NCBI RefSeq assembly: GCF_000002235.5 | Contig: NW_022145599.1 | Coordinates: 23,396,879-23,460,878, forward strand | Length of the DNA stretch: 64,000 nucleotides | Direction: 5' to 3' | Origin: Strongylocentrotus purpuratus | Lineage: Eukaryota > Echinodermata > Echinoidea > Camarodonta > Strongylocentrotidae | Shown: piece after piece, positions 27,901 through 35,330 of the stretch | Layout of the letters: each line of letters begins with the position of its first letter | How positions within the stretch are numbered: the stretch's first letter is position 1 | Notes under the pieces: model-generated | Told to the model about the DNA's origin: nothing | The model's database searches: none | The model's input: only the letters and a program-made list of their open reading frames with translations | Made by a program: the position numbers and the translations under genes

Positions 27901-29461
27901 TTCGTCTACATTCAAACAGTTGCCATTCAATAATGTAAAACAAATAAGAAAAAAGAGCAATTGGAGAAAAAGAAACATTCGGAGCATTAAAGGTATAGAC
28001 CAGTTTTTGAAACGCCCCCCTCTCGAAAAATGTAATGGAAGCTATTTTTACTAATCATGTGAAAGAATATATTTTGACTAATACGTGTGATACAAATTTT
28101 GCCAGGAAACCGCCTACTTACTGATATATTTGGTAAATTATCATATCGATCCAGCCTGGATAGATATCGCGAATGCACTTCAACATTGAACATTGGGGCA
28201 TATATTTCTGCTTTTTTGTGAATTTAGGTTAAATTACTGCCATCTAAACCTCTGAAGGCAATATCTAAACAATATTGAATGGATATTTTGCACCCAAAAC
28301 CCTTGAACCGCAGTTTTACCACTACCAGTCTATAGAATACCGAAGCTGTGATGTCATAAAAATCTATTTTTAGAATTTCTCAATTTTTTCTTCATTTTTC
28401 CAAAGAGCAAATAAAATAATGTCGAAAACCAATTGAATATGTTAAGTATTGGCTGAGATATGACCTTCTGAATAAATATATTCCCTATAGGAACTCAGTG
28501 TTATATGCTCTGGCTCCTAATGGTTAGGAGCCAGAGCATATAACACTGAGTCAGCTTCTGTCGCTGCATGGCGCAGGCAGGAGTAGCCTTGACAATACCT
28601 AGATTGAGAAGTGAAATACATCAAGGACGGGAGCTCGCACACACAAACTGGTCTCCACAGCACAGGCGATCTTAGTGCGTGCAAAATACAATGTCTTGAG
28701 AGGTTCCGGTTAAAACTATGCGCAAGAGGTGACTCAAATAGTACTATTAGAGTCACTGAGGCCCATAGTTTTAACCAAAAAGAAGGCATGGTATATTTGC
28801 TTTATATCATGCATCAAAAATGTATTTTTTTAAAAATCCCCCCCTCAAAAAAAATCTTTTTTTAGAAAAATTTCATTGAAATTTTAAAGGTTAAAAATTA
28901 CAGATTCTACGAAAGAAGAATTAAAACTAAAAAAAAATTATTATATCAAGATTTGAAGAAAAATATCAAATAAAAAAAATTAAAAAATGATCTCCCGAAA
29001 AGTACCGTCATTAATGGTGAATTAACCACACTTTTTTGCCGCCGAAAAAAAATCAAAGTCGGGGTGCGTCTTATACTCGGTACACAAAACAAAAACAAAA
29101 ACAAAAAAAAATTAAGTTTTGATTTATGCCCTCCACCTGGCGCTATGCCTGGCAATGTCTGCCAGCTCAGCAATCGGTGTGTTGACTCACCACTTGGAAA
29201 CTGGAACAACACTCAAATTTGTCTGTCATCTTGGTTTGAAAGTAATCTTTCTGATAGATATCAATATGTAGTTTATAATAATAATTCCTCCAATTTTTCT
29301 TCTATTACACGGCGTACTGCAAGGTTCTATCCTAGGTCCTCTACTGTTTTTTAATTTACATTAATGATCTTACACATTCAGCTGCATCTCGCAGTTCAAT
29401 GAAAGGCCTTCCCCGTGTGGGTTTTTTAACACGGACCTGGCTTGCTGCCGACAGAGTCGGC

Positions 29462-29493
<32 letters not shown>

Positions 29494-30825
29494 TTTTTTT
29501 TTTTAGGGCGAAAAAGAGGCCGGTGCCAATAATACACAAGGGAGGTTCATACACCGTTAATTACGGTACTTCTAATCTCAAATAGTACTTTTTCAGAGCA
29601 ACCTAAAAATAGTTGAAATATTTCTGGTCATTTGACAAGCTCTTAACCAATCAAAAACCAATTCATTTTTGATGCAGGATATAAAAGACGGTATAGACGC
29701 CGTAAGGAACTTGAATCAATGAATGTTGAATGGTACTGTACTTCTGCAAATTACATGCCCTTTCCCTGTTTTCTCTAGAAGAAAAAAAAGATGTTCAAGG
29801 TATCTATTTGGATCCGGGCTAACCGGGGACAGATCTGCCTCGCTGCAAAAACTGTCATTTATTGTCATTTTACCCTAATCCTAACCGTAACCAGCAAAAA
29901 CTGACCATTTTGGGCAGCGGGGCCGAGTTGTCCCTGGGTCCATCTATTTGTATATGTATGGTAAACCAATAAATTGTGAAAAAAAATTGTCTCAAATTGT
30001 AAACCAAACCATTTTTGCAGCAAGAAACTTGATAATTTACAAAAGTTTAGAGTTCATTTTTTCTAGGCATGAAACTTTTTTTAGTCTAGACCAGTGCTTC
30101 TGGTCTACATTCACTCAAATTTTACAGCATAATTTCATTCAAACCTTATCTCCTGAGAGCAAGCGCTGACCACTGGCGCTCCACTGGAGCAGGCAAACCT
30201 GGGCCTTGTGCAGCTTACTGGCTTCCTGGAGCTGCTGATCCTGCTCGTTCCAGATCAGAATCTCTCCGCTCTCCCAGCCCACGGCCACCGACGGATGGGT
30301 GGGGTGCCAGGCCAGCGAGGTGGAATAGCATGAGCGCTGGAGGCTCGCCACTGGAAGTGGCTCGCCCTAGTCAGATACAGAGAATGATTCAGAGAATGTT
30401 GTAAAGAACTATATGTCAGCACGTAACAAATTAGGGTTTCTTTAATATTCAAAGGAAGGATAACTAAACCTTGAATGTACCTCCAACACAGAAAATTGAA
30501 TATCTTTATGACTGCAATATTAAACTTCTTCACTCTAACTTAAACAAGAATATATTCAAATAAAATATATTTCTTGTTATTCAAAGATGATTCAATGGAA
30601 ATGAAAACAATGAATGAAAAAAAATGGGAAATGAAACTGTGAAAAATGGAAGACAGAGAGAACAGAATAAAGTTTGCTTACCTCTTCATTGAAAACATGA
30701 ACAACACCTCCTTCCCCCTGCTGTCCTCTCATGGCCACAGCCAGTAAAGGTTGCTCATTATGCCATGCAATGTCTACATGGCTAGATGACCCTGACTGGA
30801 CTCGATGGTCAAAGAAAATGGCCAT
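1..30825 (-). CDS. IFT140: IFT140, intraflagellar transport complex A subunit (22 coding exons, 3' end outside the window)
   Basis: IFT140 is a core subunit of IFT-A, which drives retrograde transport in cilia and ciliary entry of membrane proteins. I found 22 minus-strand exons whose translations follow vertebrate IFT140 in order: WD40 propeller blades in exons 1 to about 15, then the TPR-like solenoid from exon 17. Hallmarks include [57 protein letters not shown] and [15 protein letters not shown]. Exon lengths keep one frame across all junctions. Donors are GT except exon 10 (GC); acceptors are all AG. The 2861 coding nt give about 953 residues, against roughly 1460 for the human protein, so about one third is missing beyond position 1. 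The start at 30825 matches the start of the human protein. The stretch between exons 3 and 4 is shorter than in human, so a small exon could be missed there. The 5' UTR and promoter are not fixed. Confidence 0.95.
391..931 (+). repeat. dispersed (AAT)n-anchored repeat, copy A
   Basis: An (AAT)n tract at 391-407 is followed by a TATAAAGCGCATAATA block. From 541 the sequence is about 85 percent like 63079-63469 in the same orientation. It lies in the IFT140 intron between exons 21 and 22. No coding capacity seen; probably a nonautonomous retroposed or MITE family. Confidence 0.7.
1054..1149 (-). CDS. IFT140: IFT140 coding exon 21
   Basis: 96 nt; [15 protein letters not shown] is identical to human over this stretch. 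Donor GTATGT, last codon split. Confidence 0.96.
1392..1498 (-). CDS. IFT140: IFT140 coding exon 20
   Basis: 107 nt; [22 protein letters not shown] and a following GDINGAI match the human repeat with VHLRSTYHRYA. Donor GTACGT. Confidence 0.95.
2141..2224 (-). CDS. IFT140: IFT140 coding exon 19
   Basis: 84 nt, 28 codons; [19 protein letters not shown] then YQASGQWGK, matching human EDAEQLYRKCKRHDLLNKF. Confidence 0.96.
2308..2360 (+). repeat. (AAT)n head plus TTCTTGTATAGC(G)CTCATGT motif
   Basis: ATAATAATA followed by GTGGGTTCTTGTATAGCG. The same join recurs at 40096-40137 and a looser version at 6288-6360, so this is a family with a microsatellite end. Confidence 0.6.
2571..2600 (+). repeat. 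(CT)n microsatellite
   Basis: Fifteen CT units in the IFT140 intron, about 25 bp from the exon 18 donor; on the gene strand it is a GA run. Confidence 0.95.
2624..2801 (-). CDS. IFT140: IFT140 coding exon 18
   Basis: 178 nt; [19 protein letters not shown] then [20 protein letters not shown], almost identical to human. Donor GTGAGT, followed within 25 bp by a (CT)n run. Confidence 0.97.
3983..4261 (+). pseudogene. BEL/Pao-like gag N-terminal fragment
   Basis: A 92-codon open frame: a Ser/Thr-rich start ([14 protein letters not shown]), then an Ala/Gln/Glu/Lys coiled-coil stretch ([19 protein letters not shown]). This composition is typical of the start of BEL/Pao retrotransposon polyproteins. 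About 900 bp upstream, TTTTTGGTCTGCCGAGTGGG resembles a primer-binding region after a 5' LTR, though no LTR pair is visible. The frame stops where it meets a LINE fragment of opposite strand. It lies in the intron between IFT140 exons 17 and 18. It could instead be an unrelated coiled-coil relic. Confidence 0.45.
4262..4530 (-). mobile_element. non-LTR retrotransposon reverse transcriptase relic
   Basis: On the minus strand one frame reads [15 protein letters not shown] then [14 protein letters not shown], the typical RT motif region of jockey/I-type LINEs. Flanking frames are broken. Decayed and 5' truncated, within an IFT140 intron. Confidence 0.65.
4927..5114 (-). CDS. IFT140: IFT140 coding exon 17
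   Basis: 188 nt; [19 protein letters not shown] and [14 protein letters not shown] match the human start of the helical repeat region. The intron before it is 5.6 kb and holds the minisatellite. Confidence 0.96.
5115..6240. other. intron sequence without recognised features
   Basis: AT-rich, many TACATGTA-like words. No conserved coding, hairpin or element ends seen. Confidence 0.5.
6288..6360 (+). repeat. (AAT)n-anchored repeat with TTCTTATAAAGTGCTTTTC
   Basis: Seven AAT units followed by a motif related to the repeats at 2308 and 40096, with TCAAAGCGCTTTACAG downstream. Confidence 0.6.
7383..7566. repeat. inverted-repeat MITE-like element
   Basis: TAACAGTTATTGACTGGCAG at the left returns inverted as CTGCCAGTAAATAACTGT at the right, with further paired blocks (AGTTATATTTTCCC / GGGAAATATAACT) inside. 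Confidence 0.6.
7670..7700. repeat. perfect 15-bp inverted repeat
   Basis: ACTGTGTAGATAGTA and its exact complement, separated by one G. A further ACTCTCTACACAGTGC word follows at 7730, so the motif is partly repeated. Confidence 0.85.
7917..8041. repeat. long hairpin, about 50-bp arms
   Basis: 7922-7971 pairs with 7987-8035 (for example AACTATCACTTCC against GGAAGTGATAGTT, and GATAGC against GCTATC) with a 15-nt loop. It resembles a precursor-miRNA fold in size, or a short MITE. Confidence 0.75.
9135..9757. repeat. 24-bp minisatellite, about 26 copies
   Basis: Unit ATTGGTATTGTCC plus TTGCCCTTGTC, tandem with few changes. The unit is a multiple of three and lacks stops in most frames, which produces long spurious open frames on both strands. 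It lies in IFT140 intron 16. Confidence 0.97.
9758..10358. repeat. 66-bp higher-order minisatellite, about 9 copies
   Basis: A 66-bp unit (CACTGTCATTCTCACTGTTC, TTGTCCTTGGCCTTGTCAAT, GTCATTGGTATGGCCTTTGC, CCTACT) built from diverged pieces of the neighbouring 24-bp unit. Confidence 0.95.
10682..10807 (-). CDS. IFT140: IFT140 coding exon 16
   Basis: 126 nt, phase 0 both ends; [19 protein letters not shown] and [14 protein letters not shown] match human ILSFFISEEHGFLLHESF and LLGMEVPYYYFTRK. Donor GTAAGC. Confidence 0.95.
10808..12733. other. IFT140 intron 15, nothing recognised
   Basis: AT-rich sequence between exons 15 and 16. I see no coding similarity and no clear element ends. Confidence 0.5.
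12734..12905 (-). CDS. IFT140: IFT140 coding exon 15
   Basis: 172 nt; [17 protein letters not shown] matches human HFWDQSEPRLFVCEA. The second half, rich in S, T and E, has no clear counterpart, as expected for a variable linker. Confidence 0.93.
13252..13391 (-). CDS. IFT140: IFT140 coding exon 14
   Basis: 140 nt; [20 protein letters not shown] matches human [20 protein letters not shown], the last strands of the second propeller. It ends in an acidic stretch. Donor GTAACT. Confidence 0.94.
14115..14171. repeat. perfect 22-bp inverted repeat, 13-nt spacer
   Basis: GATGTCATCCATGGTATAGTGC and its exact complement. The spacer repeats TATGGTATAG. Likely the core of a small foldback. Confidence 0.9.
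14313..14430 (-). CDS. IFT140: IFT140 coding exon 13
   Basis: 118 nt; [20 protein letters not shown], then [10 protein letters not shown], aligned with human REAKAH and LVPGVGG. Phase returns to 0 at the GTATGA donor. Confidence 0.92.
14793..15485. mobile_element. nonautonomous hAT element with 8-bp target duplication
   Basis: Element 14801-15477. Ends CAGGCATTCTCAACTAG and, inverted, CAGGCCTTCTCAACTGG, a Charlie-like hAT terminus. Flanks CTCTAAAT and CTATAAAT match at 7 of 8 bases, the hAT target length. It contains a CAGAGCCCCCTGAAGCT block also seen in the array at 53500. No transposase frame. In the IFT140 intron between exons 12 and 13. Confidence 0.85.
15641..15768 (-). CDS. IFT140: IFT140 coding exon 12
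   Basis: 128 nt; [17 protein letters not shown], then [20 protein letters not shown]. Nearly the human GTVKQLLLFSETEGNPC block. Donor GTAAGC. Confidence 0.95.
16193..16362. mobile_element. 170-bp MITE with perfect 20-bp terminal inverted repeats
   Basis: AATAGGCGGTGTCACACAGA at the left is exactly complementary to the right end. The outer AATA/TATT may include a short TA-type target duplication. The right end is 23 bp from the exon 11 donor. Confidence 0.85.
16387..16478 (-). CDS. IFT140: IFT140 coding exon 11
   Basis: 92 nt; [17 protein letters not shown] and IQVRTFQ match human TFLCETPVLAMHEENVY and VQVRTWQ. The donor GTATGT lies 23 bp from a small MITE. Confidence 0.93.
16924..16943. repeat. 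perfect 20-bp palindrome
   Basis: TTCGACTGCGCGCAGTCGAA, followed by ATGATGCCTCCG. That same word recurs at the far end of the tandem array near 17988, so the two may mark an element nested in the hAT. Confidence 0.85.
17080..17965. repeat. 157-bp tandem array with nuclear-receptor-like DR1 words
   Basis: Landmarks at 17384, 17541, 17698 and 17855 are spaced exactly 157 bp apart; two more diverged units precede them. Each carries TGACCTTTGACCT or a variant. The array ends in a hairpin ATGCCTCCGGCACCACC / GGTGGCGGAGGCAT, like Helitron-related or pearl-type repeats of marine invertebrates. Confidence 0.85.
19008..19077 (-). CDS. IFT140: IFT140 coding exon 10, with a GC donor
   Basis: 70 nt; [20 protein letters not shown] then RAT. 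Homology to human AVWNGRQVAIFELSG ends where the sequence reads CAG|GCAAGA. Cutting at this GC gives the phase needed by exon 11 and continues as ATGTF, matching human SAGTF. Reading through the site gives unrelated protein and a stop. Confidence 0.88.
19304..19777. repeat. recent 237-bp tandem duplication
   Basis: 19304-19540 and 19541-19777 differ at only a few bases. In the IFT140 intron between exons 9 and 10. Confidence 0.95.
19826..19936 (-). CDS. IFT140: IFT140 coding exon 9
   Basis: 111 nt, 37 codons, phase 0; [14 protein letters not shown] to [11 protein letters not shown], matching human VAAMQVSPSLLNV and MHISGVFATK. Confidence 0.92.
20716..20957 (-). CDS. IFT140: IFT140 coding exon 8
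   Basis: 242 nt, one of the best conserved exons: [16 protein letters not shown], then [17 protein letters not shown]. It forms a blade of the second propeller. Donor GTCTGT. Confidence 0.96.
21190..21345 (+). repeat. (CAT/CAC)n simple repeat
   Basis: Imperfect trinucleotide tract reading as poly-His in one frame and poly-Asp on the other strand; not coding. Confidence 0.9.
21375..21481 (-). CDS. IFT140: IFT140 coding exon 7
   Basis: 107 nt; [17 protein letters not shown] and [12 protein letters not shown] correspond to human FWDIERGENYILSPDEK and FEKGENMNCV. A poly-G run sits just outside the acceptor. Confidence 0.93.
21909..21955. repeat. (TA)n microsatellite followed by poly-T
   Basis: About 23 TA units running into a T-rich tract, in the IFT140 intron before exon 6. 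Confidence 0.95.
22249..22343 (-). CDS. IFT140: IFT140 coding exon 6
   Basis: 95 nt; VKLSGK at the start matches the human protein exactly, then a WD40 strand [13 protein letters not shown]. Donor GTAAAT; the last codon is split. Confidence 0.9.
22457..22724. mobile_element. Tc1/mariner-type MITE, TA target
   Basis: Element 22459-22722 flanked by TA. Inverted ends GTGTGAGTCAAAAAAAAG and TTTACACC extend about 75 bp. Related to the longer copy at 25506-26161. Confidence 0.85.
22880..23640. repeat. foldback with about 150-bp arms
   Basis: 22880-23030 pairs with 23480-23640 inverted: CATAGCACATGAAGAGCTCT and GTGTGACATCACAGG occur on both arms. The 450-bp middle has no recognised coding. Confidence 0.8.
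23621..23983. repeat. 184-bp tandem duplication with poly-G/poly-C cores
   Basis: ATTGAATTTTGATAAAATTG restarts at 23806, 184 bp after 23622; both units carry a G-run, TCAATTTGA and a C-run that can pair. Confidence 0.9.
24697..24780 (+). pseudogene. tRNA-Leu-like sequence (SINE head or tRNA pseudogene)
   Basis: ATGGCCGAACGGTCTAAGGC resembles the A box and D arm of tRNA-Leu, and GATCGAATCCC resembles the B box, at normal spacing for a long-variable-arm tRNA. The acceptor stem does not pair and the anticodon stem is poor. T-rich sequence follows. Most likely a degenerate tRNA copy or a tRNA-derived SINE. Confidence 0.45.
25049..25224 (-). CDS. IFT140: IFT140 coding exon 5
   Basis: 176 nt; encodes [18 protein letters not shown] and then [16 protein letters not shown], the counterpart of human VHYVDEKGK and LVVVTENLRLSLYTV. 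Donor GTATGA. Confidence 0.92.
25506..26163. mobile_element. long-TIR Tc1/mariner MITE related to the copy at 22459
   Basis: Arms 25506-25710 and about 25970-26161 are inverted copies (AAGTTTACACCTAGAAAATTGC; TCATCCAAGCGTGAA). The right side ends next to TA; the left end is degraded. The middle 250 bp are unique. Confidence 0.8.
26342..26445 (-). CDS. IFT140: IFT140 coding exon 4
   Basis: 104 nt between TGCAG and GTAAGT. Encodes [17 protein letters not shown], aligned with a serine-rich human stretch. The phase joins exactly to exons 3 and 5. Confidence 0.85.
27259..27389 (-). CDS. IFT140: IFT140 coding exon 3
   Basis: Begins [13 protein letters not shown], continuing the blade from exon 2; donor GTAAGA, 131 nt, leaves two bases of a split codon. 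The loop after [13 protein letters not shown] is weakly conserved. Confidence 0.88.
28493..28551. repeat. perfect 28-bp inverted repeat, 3-nt spacer
   Basis: Left arm starts ACTCAGTGTTATATGC and ends CTCCTAA, spacer TGG; the right arm is exact. A second hairpin (GGTTAAAACTATG / CATAGTTTTAACC) follows at 28706-28777. In the IFT140 intron between exons 2 and 3. Confidence 0.92.
29215..29395 (+). mobile_element. LINE reverse transcriptase fragment
   Basis: Frames read [14 protein letters not shown] and then [13 protein letters not shown], the RT palm motif (Q-G-S-x-L-G-P), followed after a frame change by INDL. A short relic in the IFT140 intron, followed at 29461 by a run of about 29 A. Confidence 0.75.
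29802..29949. mobile_element. 132-bp MITE with 8-bp target duplication
   Basis: Element 29810-29941; ends GGATCCGGG and, inverted, GGACCCAGG. Perfect ATCTATTT on both sides. Superfamily unclear; 8 bp suggests hAT. Confidence 0.7.
30145..30366 (-). CDS. IFT140: IFT140 coding exon 2
   Basis: 222 nt, phase 0 to phase 0. It encodes the WD40 blade with [19 protein letters not shown] and ends LLSGDK, close to human LLSGDR. Donor GGTTTGA, acceptor CTAG. Confidence 0.93.
30682..30825 (-). CDS. IFT140: IFT140 coding exon 1
   Basis: Starts MAIFFDHRV and ends VHVFNEE before a GTAAGC donor; 144 nt, phase 0. The human protein likewise starts with an ALYYDH-type strand of the first WD40 blade. An AG lies 9 nt upstream of the ATG, so this could be the second transcript exon behind a noncoding one. 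Confidence 0.9.
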
Positions 30826-32340
30826 CTTTGCACTGAGTGGTCAAATAAATTGTTCCTTTCTGGTACATCAATCAATTTTTCTTCAAAGTGTAAAAGTCCT
30901 CACATCTGTGTGATAAATGAACAAGAAAGTATAATTCCAGTAATGTGATTCTGTATACTGGTTGGGAATATATTCAACATATCTAAAGGTATTTGAAAGA
31001 GGTAATTCTGACAATGAAATTGTTTGCATTGCAACATAAAGATCAAATACTATAAGTTTGTTACAGGTTTAGTCAAGGGACAATTTTGTCCAAAAAAAAT
31101 GAAATTACAATAATCTAAACCATATTTGCCTATTTTAAATAAATTGTTTGTATTATTGGTTTAGCTCCAGTGCAGAGCTGCCGACCCCAACTGAACAAAA
31201 ATCCTATTTTTGATCTATGAGTACTTTCTTACCGCGAACGTGCATGTTTTTTTGTTGTGTTTTTTATTTTATTTGGGGGGATAGAGGGGTTGCCAATCTG
31301 TATAAGTTCCTACATTAATGACAACAGGTCCGTAAAGTGGTACAGAGTATAGTAGTAGGCATCACAACATCCTACAAATGCAGAACAGATTTTTGCAGGA
31401 TCCATGATCTCACACTGAACATGTGACTTTTACTCATTTTGTATTGAACAAAGGCAAGTCACAAATATTTGTGGGTATAGCATGTGATGTCAGAATGCCA
31501 TTTCTGTCCTTTTTTCTTAAAAATGTATTTTATAAATTGTTGCAATTCCAGCTTTCGATATTTTCTCAGCATGCTCTTCCTCTTCCTCTTCCCCCTCCCC
31601 CTGTATAACATCATTGCAGTGCTAATTACACAGTAGGGCTAGGCATTGTGCTACGGTCTTGAAAGTAAATTGCCCTAAGCACGTACATGTTAGTGGTACG
31701 CACAGGCATGCGAGAGCGAGAACATGTACATGTACGTGGTCCGCAGTCAAGTGGTTAAGGATGCTGAAAAAATTGTAACAAATAGAGGGTTTGGCTGAAA
31801 TATCGTAATTTTGGTATTGAATCAAACAGAAAATTGCAAGCTTGCTCCTCGCACCAATATCTTATAAAATTGAGTGAATGGAAGCCATTGATAGCCAATA
31901 AGAAGGCCCTTGTCAGCACCAATTTAGTAAAATGAGGCTGTGATTCGCCAAGAGCGGATGAACGTTCTGCGCATGCGCTTAATTTAAGTTAAAGTTCTAC
32001 GTGGCGTGCGCGCAATACAATACATGTACGTGCACGTTAGAAATTTGGCAAGTGCGTCCCAAGTTTGAAATAAAAAAGGTTCGGTTGGTAAGTAAATAAT
32101 TCTAGTTTTCCATTTCCTTTAATAATTTTCTTTTACATGACATCAACAGTATTTGTTGATGCATGGGCTTATAGAATTCCATTTTTTTTGTGCTCAGTTT
32201 ACATTCTGTAGAATACTTACGTAATACACGATACAAGTAATACAAGTGACAAATTTTGCAGTATCAATTACAAAACTCGATGAATATAGCTAATAGGCAG
32301 ATTTTCGCTAATATTGAAGTGTACATGTACATGTAAAAAC
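30826..32340. other. upstream region of IFT140
   Basis: Contains the candidate promoter; otherwise AT-rich sequence without recognised exons. A noncoding first exon may lie here but cannot be placed. Confidence 0.4.
31895..31978. promoter_or_regulatory. candidate IFT140 promoter: CCAAT boxes and NRF1 site
   Basis: CCAAT at 31895 and 31919, and TGCGCATGCGC, a full NRF1 site, at 31968, about 1.1 kb upstream of the IFT140 start codon. NRF1 sites are common at ciliary and housekeeping promoters. No RFX X-box was seen nearby, so the role is inferred from position. Confidence 0.35.
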
Positions 32341-32359
32341 AGGAGCCTCAAAACACGTC

Positions 32360-35330
32360 CTTCTTCTTCTTCTTCTTTGGGTTAAGTCTACCTCCTTCAC
32401 AGTTGAAGATTCTTGCAGAGCCAGGGCCCTGTTCCTAGAAACCGTTAAGTCTAACTTCTTGACTATCCCATTGAAACGTGTGTTATACAATTAACACGCG
32501 TTTCAATAGGATAGTCATGAAGTTAGACTTATGACGGTTTCTAGGAATGTGGCACATACATGTACTGTTCCTGAAGGCAGGTTGTTCCAACTCCTCACAG
32601 TCCTGGGAAAAATATGTTCCTCAGTTCTTGAACGGGAGACTTGGTAGCTATGTGCATGGGCAGTCCTTGTGGGTCTTGTGACAGGTTTGATGTAGGGTGC
32701 TATATCGAGTGCTACCAGGTTGTTGTGGAGCTTGTACAGCATCACCTGTCTGTAATTTTCTCTGCGTTGCTTGAGTGTGGTCCAGTCAAGTTGTTGGAGC
32801 ATGGAGGTCATGCTAGAGGTGTTGTAGTACCGATTTAGGGTGAATTTAGCGGCCCGTCTTTGTACCATTTCTATTTGATGGATGTGGTTTACAGAGGAGG
32901 TCCATCATCCATTCAGAGGACCATTCAGTCTATTAAGGTCCTCCTGTAGTTCAAGAGAGTCTTGTCTGCCCTTGATTGCTAGATAGATGATGGTGTTGTC
33001 TGCGAAAAGACGTACTGGAGAGGTGAGCTTGTCTGGCAGGTCGTTGGTGTGGAACAGGAATAGAGAGGGTCCGAGGACAGAGCCTTGACGTACTCCCGAG
33101 TCGACGTCAACCTCAGGTGATGCATGGCCTTCTAGAACGACTTGCTGGGTTTGATGGTGAAAAAAGTTGGTGATCCACCTGTTGCTTTCGCCTCTCACTC
33201 CATAGTAGTCCAGATTATGCAGTAGTCTCTGGTGACCAACCTTATCGAAGGCTTTGCTGAAGTCCATGACATCAGCTTGTAGTCCTAGCTCCATGTTCTT
33301 GTGAATGTCAGAACCCATTTTGGAGGGGGTGGAGGATGTCCTTTTCATCGCCACACCTCATGATGCTACTTGCAAGGATGTGCTCCATCATCTTACAGCA
33401 GATGCATGTGAGGGAGATTGGGTGATAGTTGCTTAGTTCGGTTCTGTCGCCTTTCTTGTAAATAGGCACTACGTTTGCTTTGTGCCAGTCATCTGGTATC
33501 TCGCCGGTGTCATATGAGAGTCTGTAGATGCTGCACAAGATGGGAGCGATGACTCTGGATAACTGCTTTAGGATGCATGGGGTGATCCCATCAGGTCCTG
33601 GCGCTTTATGTGGTTTGAGTTTCTCAAGCATCCTCTCGATACCCTTTACGGTTTGTATTATGTCAGGCATAGATTCATGTTCAAAAGTGTATCTGGCTAC
33701 AGATGAGGGATTGGAATTTCCTGTGTGAAAACCTTCTTGAACTGTCTATTCAGGGCATCAGCTTTCTCAGCAGGTTCACTGATTAGCAGGCCATCAGATT
33801 TGAGTCCTGCAAATCCATCACTGTCAGTTCTGTTATGCTTGATGAATTGCCAGAATCTCTTCATGCAGTTGTACTTCTCTGGACCTTCGTCATCATCTTC
33901 AACAGAAGTAAAGATGGACTCGACATAGTTCCAGTAAGCTTTCCTTAGTTTGGATTTGAGTGTTCTTTTGAGATCACAGAGCTGCTCTTCCATAGCATAT
34001 GAAATGAGGCCCTCTCTCTTCTGGAGTTGTTTTCTCTTGTTGCTCAATCTGTCGCGCTTCTTGATGAGTCATCTGATGCTATTTGTCACCCGTGGTAAGT
34101 TGGCTTTGTGTAGAGTCAGCTTTTGGGGAATGAAGTCATTGATGCCCTTCTCGATGACAGTCTTGAAGATGAGCCATAGTTCATTCACAGAGGCATATGG
34201 TAGTTTAGCTTCTCATCTCTGACTGCTTCCATGCTCTCAGCAAACTTCTCCCACTGAGCTTTGCTGTAGAGTAATACTTTCCTCTGCATCAGGTAAGGTT
34301 AGTCTCACATCTAGCTTGACGAGAGGGCAATCATGGTCAGACACTCCTGGGACAACGGTAACCTCACTGACTACAGTTGGATTGCTGACAAGGAGTAAGT
34401 CAAGTGTGTTCTAGTATCTGGTTGGTTCAGTAACTACTTGGGTGAGGCCTTGGTCATCAAGGAGAATCCCAGGCTGCGGTGGAGATTGGGATATCTGCTA
34501 ATGCCGACTTGTTGGTTTCTCCAATCCCATCCCGGTAAGTTGAATTCACCCTCTATTACAACAGAGCGGGTGGGGCTCAGTCTTGACAAGGATCTTTCTA
34601 GCTCTGTAAGGCTCTCTTCATCTCCCTCATGGGGCCTGTAGAAGGCAGCAACATGGAGAGTATTGGCTCCTGGCATGCTGATCTTGCACCAAATGAGCTC
34701 GCAGTCAGTTTCTAGTTCAATTTCTCTGGATGCCAAAAGATCCATCTTGATCGCAAGGAATACACCGCCATGGGGATCGTTGGGTCTATCCCTTCTTTCA
34801 ATGTTGTAGTAATCAGTGGGGATCACTTCACTAGTACTGCGTTTGTCTTCTGTCAGCCAGGATTCTGTCCCTATTACTCAATCTGGATTGTGTTGATGTA
34901 TTAGAATTGCGAATGACTGCTTCTTGGCACGAATACTCTGGCAGTTTACGTTGAGTATTGTTAAAACTTTTGCTTTTGGCTTTGTTGGGTTGTTGGGTTT
35001 CTTTTTCGATGTTCAGGGTGAGGAGGAGAACTTTGGTGATCCAAGGCATAGTGAGTCATCACTTTCACCTTCATCCGAACTGTCAGGATTTGTAGTGCAG
35101 GTTTTAATGTCAGTGTGGTTCAATGGCTGAACAGATTTTGGCTGCTGAGGTTGCTACTGAAGGCACTGGGAAGGAATTGAGCTGGTGCCTAGGGCACTGT
35201 AGGCTGTAGAGTTAAAGTTAATACACTCGGCATGGAACAACTGTTTATATTCACCTTCACACTGAATGCCCTTGACTTCAAAGACACATTTTCCCCACAT
35301 GAAGCACATGGAAATTTAGTTTCTTGGGCA
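32360..35330 (-). mobile_element. decayed jockey-superfamily LINE with (GAA)n tail
   Basis: Minus-strand fragments in order: a zinc-finger-like stretch (about 35300-35050), endonuclease pieces (35049-34434, with TDYYNIERRDRP, FYRPHEGD and EGEFNLP), RT (33670-32905, with KAPGPDGITP, DFSKAFDKV, RQGSVLGPS) and the C-terminal QRRAAKFTLNRYY region (32868-32515). The RT active site reads FADN instead of FADD. Several frameshifts are present and about 150 codons are missing near 32890. The 3' tail 32418-32360 ends in GAA repeats. Dead copy. Confidence 0.9.
32431..32547. repeat. palindromic insert in the LINE C-terminus, about 55-bp arms
   Basis: TTCCTAGAAACCGTTAAGTC at the left pairs with the inverted copy ending GGTTTCTAGGAA; the centre is TATACAATTAA. 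CTGTTCCT occurs before and again after it (32567), a possible 8-bp target duplication. It interrupts the LINE frame. Confidence 0.8.
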
